From: Lethocerus indicus
Taxonomy: Eukaryota > Arthropoda > Insecta > Hemiptera > Belostomatidae
Reading direction: 5' to 3'
DNA length: 64,000 nucleotides
Assembly: GCA_019843655.1 (NCBI GenBank)
Contig: JACDQD010000011.1
Span: 14,860,604-14,924,603 of the forward strand
Shown piece after piece: positions 62,048-64,000 of this stretch; the first letter of the stretch is position 1; every line of letters starts with the position of its first letter. Under the pieces are notes generated by a model. The model saw only the letters and a list, made by a program, of their open reading frames with translations. It was not told the origin of the DNA and ran no database searches. Made by a program: the position numbers and the translations under genes.

Positions 62048-64000
62048 GCGTTTCTCCTTTAAGAATCTATAATTCATTTTCCTCCTTTCATCAGAACGTG
62101 TCATCTTTTATTATCCCGGCCCCAGAACCGGGCAGTGGCGGGAGGGCGTCGGAGGGCGGTGTCTTCATATCGCAAATGGAACAGTCGTGTTTAGCCGGAT
62201 GGTCGGGCCTCCCCCAGGCCTCGCTCCTTTTCCAAGCCGGCTTTTTACGCTGGGAGGAATAAAGAGAGAGAAAAAAACTTGTCCGGAATAGGAAAACTGT
62301 ATATATACTTATATAGAGCCGAGAGAGGCCCTCGAGGGTTGGTTTATTCGGGGAGAGAGCGGGCACACACGCTCACGCGCCTCTCGCACCCTCCTTCGTT
62401 TGATAAACAGCTCTGATCTCTCTCGCGCTGTTCTTTCTTCCGAAATTAATGCCGCTCTCCACCCGGTCTAAAAGTCAGATATATTAACAATAATATTGAT
62501 ATACTGCTCCTCACGTTTCTCACAGTCCTCTCGCTTTCGGTGTCCTTATTGGGGGGGAATTAGGATGTATGGCGGTTTCCCCCAGTACCGAATAACCATT
62601 AATTATACCGTCTTTACTTTTTATTTAAAAAACAGGAACGGTAGAAAGTTTGCCTTTGTTTGATACCCGACGTCGGGAATAAATAAAAGTTTAGGCTTTT
62701 CTCCCGTAAAATTCGAGACTAGGATTTCGGTAAGGAGGGAGGGAGGACTTGCAAATGTTTTGCCGGTACTGCGGACGTGACCGTACTGGTAACGCCCCCC
62801 CTCCAAAGACTATCATCCGGTTACCTGGAGCTGTCCGCAGTCGTGTACATTCTGACTTAAACAAGCTGCTAGTCTTCGTTACTATTTCTTTCCATTCATG
62901 AAACCATTTTAGTGACTAATTGCGGGCGTTGTTTCCATTTCCATAGTCTCCATCCTATCGTTTCGATGTTCTATCTACTCTTTCATGTGTTGTACGACCA
63001 TACCAATAAACGTTCATGTGTCCACAAACTTCGGCGTGTTGAAAATTTTAGATTTATTATTGAGGATTTGTTTGGAAAATTTAAACAGGGTAATAATATG
63101 AAGTGTACTCTGGCGTTTGCATTTCCCCCGTGCACACAAATCGATATTAAACAAACCTCCGGCCTCGAAGCATTGCGTTAACTCAATAAAAAGTGGATAT
63201 TTTCACGGGAGACGTATCACGTCAGCCACACGTGTTCGCATTTCCATTTTTTTCTTTCCCGCCCCGCCGCGGCTCCCACCGTACGGGGATCCCCGATTGC
63301 TCGGGATTCGGAAAGTTAGTTTCACGCTTCCCCGTTACGAAGCGGGACACCGAGGGGAAAACAAAGGCACCAGAAATTCGTAGTCGTCGGCTTCGGCGGG
63401 CTCGTCTTGATAAGGGGTCATAAAAGGGTCGGCCCAGAGGGTGGAAGAGACAGATTCGGAGGGGGGTGGAACTCATAGGAGGGGGAAAGTCGGCCGGGTC
63501 CTAGCGGGGACACGTAATAAACCAGAAACAGCGAGGGGCGACACGGGGACCCCACATGCGATAAAGAAGTACGACAGCTCTCCCTACGAGAACACTGCCC
63601 GCTCGGGCCCCCATCTATTACACTACTGGAAAAGGCCGACTTCCCGTCATATTACACACCGCTAAACTCAATATACCCTATAGTTTCATGCCATACTTGC
63701 GTATCAATAGTGAAATTTTCCCTCCGAGGGTTTGTATGATTTAAGGTGGAGTAATCCACGGCGGACGAGACCGCCTTGGCAATGCTAGTAGTGATTCAAA
63801 AAAGGAAAATCTTGTATTAGAAATTTTCAATCGAAAGAAAGTATTTTCCATATACTGTAAATGAAAAGGGAATACCAGCCTGGCTATCTCTAACAATACA
63901 TACATTTAACAACGTCAATCGACGTTGGCTTTCAGGACTATATAAGAAACTTTTCACAATTCTTAACACCGATTCTAAAATATATAATATATTTTAATTG

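Larger units (their letters stand above)
55796..64000. other. Non-coding stretch, no supported gene
   Basis: GC-rich islets lie at about 57280-57600, 58750-59040, 60050-60300, 62090-62460 and 63220-63640. Frames on these are unrecognised and often open on both strands (57283-57532 and 63117-63476). An octamer lies at 58672-58679. The interval 62280-62460 combines TATATATA, GAGA-like and CpG-rich sequence and could be a promoter-like region, but no start site or gene can be assigned. The window ends in AT-rich DNA without a visible feature. Confidence 0.6.

Noticed and set aside
62280..62460. Promoter-like TATATATA plus CpG-rich block
   Set aside because: No initiator, reading frame or transcript evidence can be tied to it. 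AT-rich TATA-like words are common here, so it is mentioned only in the stretch description.

Overview
This window looks like nuclear, non-coding DNA from an animal, most probably an arthropod and perhaps an insect. Three things point that way. By eye it is roughly 60-65% AT. Long (TA)n, (GA)n and (CT)n microsatellites are present and CpG is not depleted. The one recognisable protein remnant is a decayed Jockey-like non-LTR retrotransposon reverse transcriptase of the kind common in insect genomes. There are no operons, no ribosome-binding-site-led genes, no rRNA, no tRNA that I could support and no CRISPR array. I cannot name the species.

No complete protein-coding gene is convincing. The longest open frames (about 180 codons) lie on GC-rich patches, often open on both strands, and have no recognisable domains or codon signature. 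The window reads as intergenic DNA or very long introns. About forty GC-rich, CpG-rich islets of roughly 150-500 bp sit about 1.5-2 kb apart in an AT-rich matrix with many TAATTA-type homeodomain core sites. The POU octamer ATGCAAAT appears more often than a simple composition estimate predicts. This texture fits a regulatory landscape around a developmental gene lying outside the window, but that is inference.

Layout: 1-7.4 kb is anonymous non-coding DNA ending in an (AT)26 tract. 7.5-16.8 kb is non-coding, with one weak terminal-exon candidate near 15.6 kb. At 16.83-17.08 kb is the LINE fragment. 17-25 kb holds an 80-bp diverged direct repeat (copies exactly 620 bp apart) and a canonical G-quadruplex motif. 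25-27 kb has (TA)24 and a 166-bp GA tract. 27-35 kb has two splice-junction-like sites, a POU octamer pair and a striking homeodomain-type palindrome at 33.55 kb. At 34.87-35.28 kb a TATA box, a 63-codon reading frame and an AATAAA fall in the right order for a very small gene, though this is weak. 36-49 kb is mostly empty apart from palindromes and a CT tract. At 49.62-49.80 kb lies the best candidate exon, flanked by good splice sites. 50-64 kb is non-coding, with a 26-bp perfect palindrome and a pair of homeodomain palindromes at 58.86-58.90 kb.

I found no defensible novel system. The items most worth checking are the isolated exon at 49.6 kb, the 620-bp-spaced repeat, the two palindromic homeodomain clusters and the possible mini-gene at 34.9 kb.
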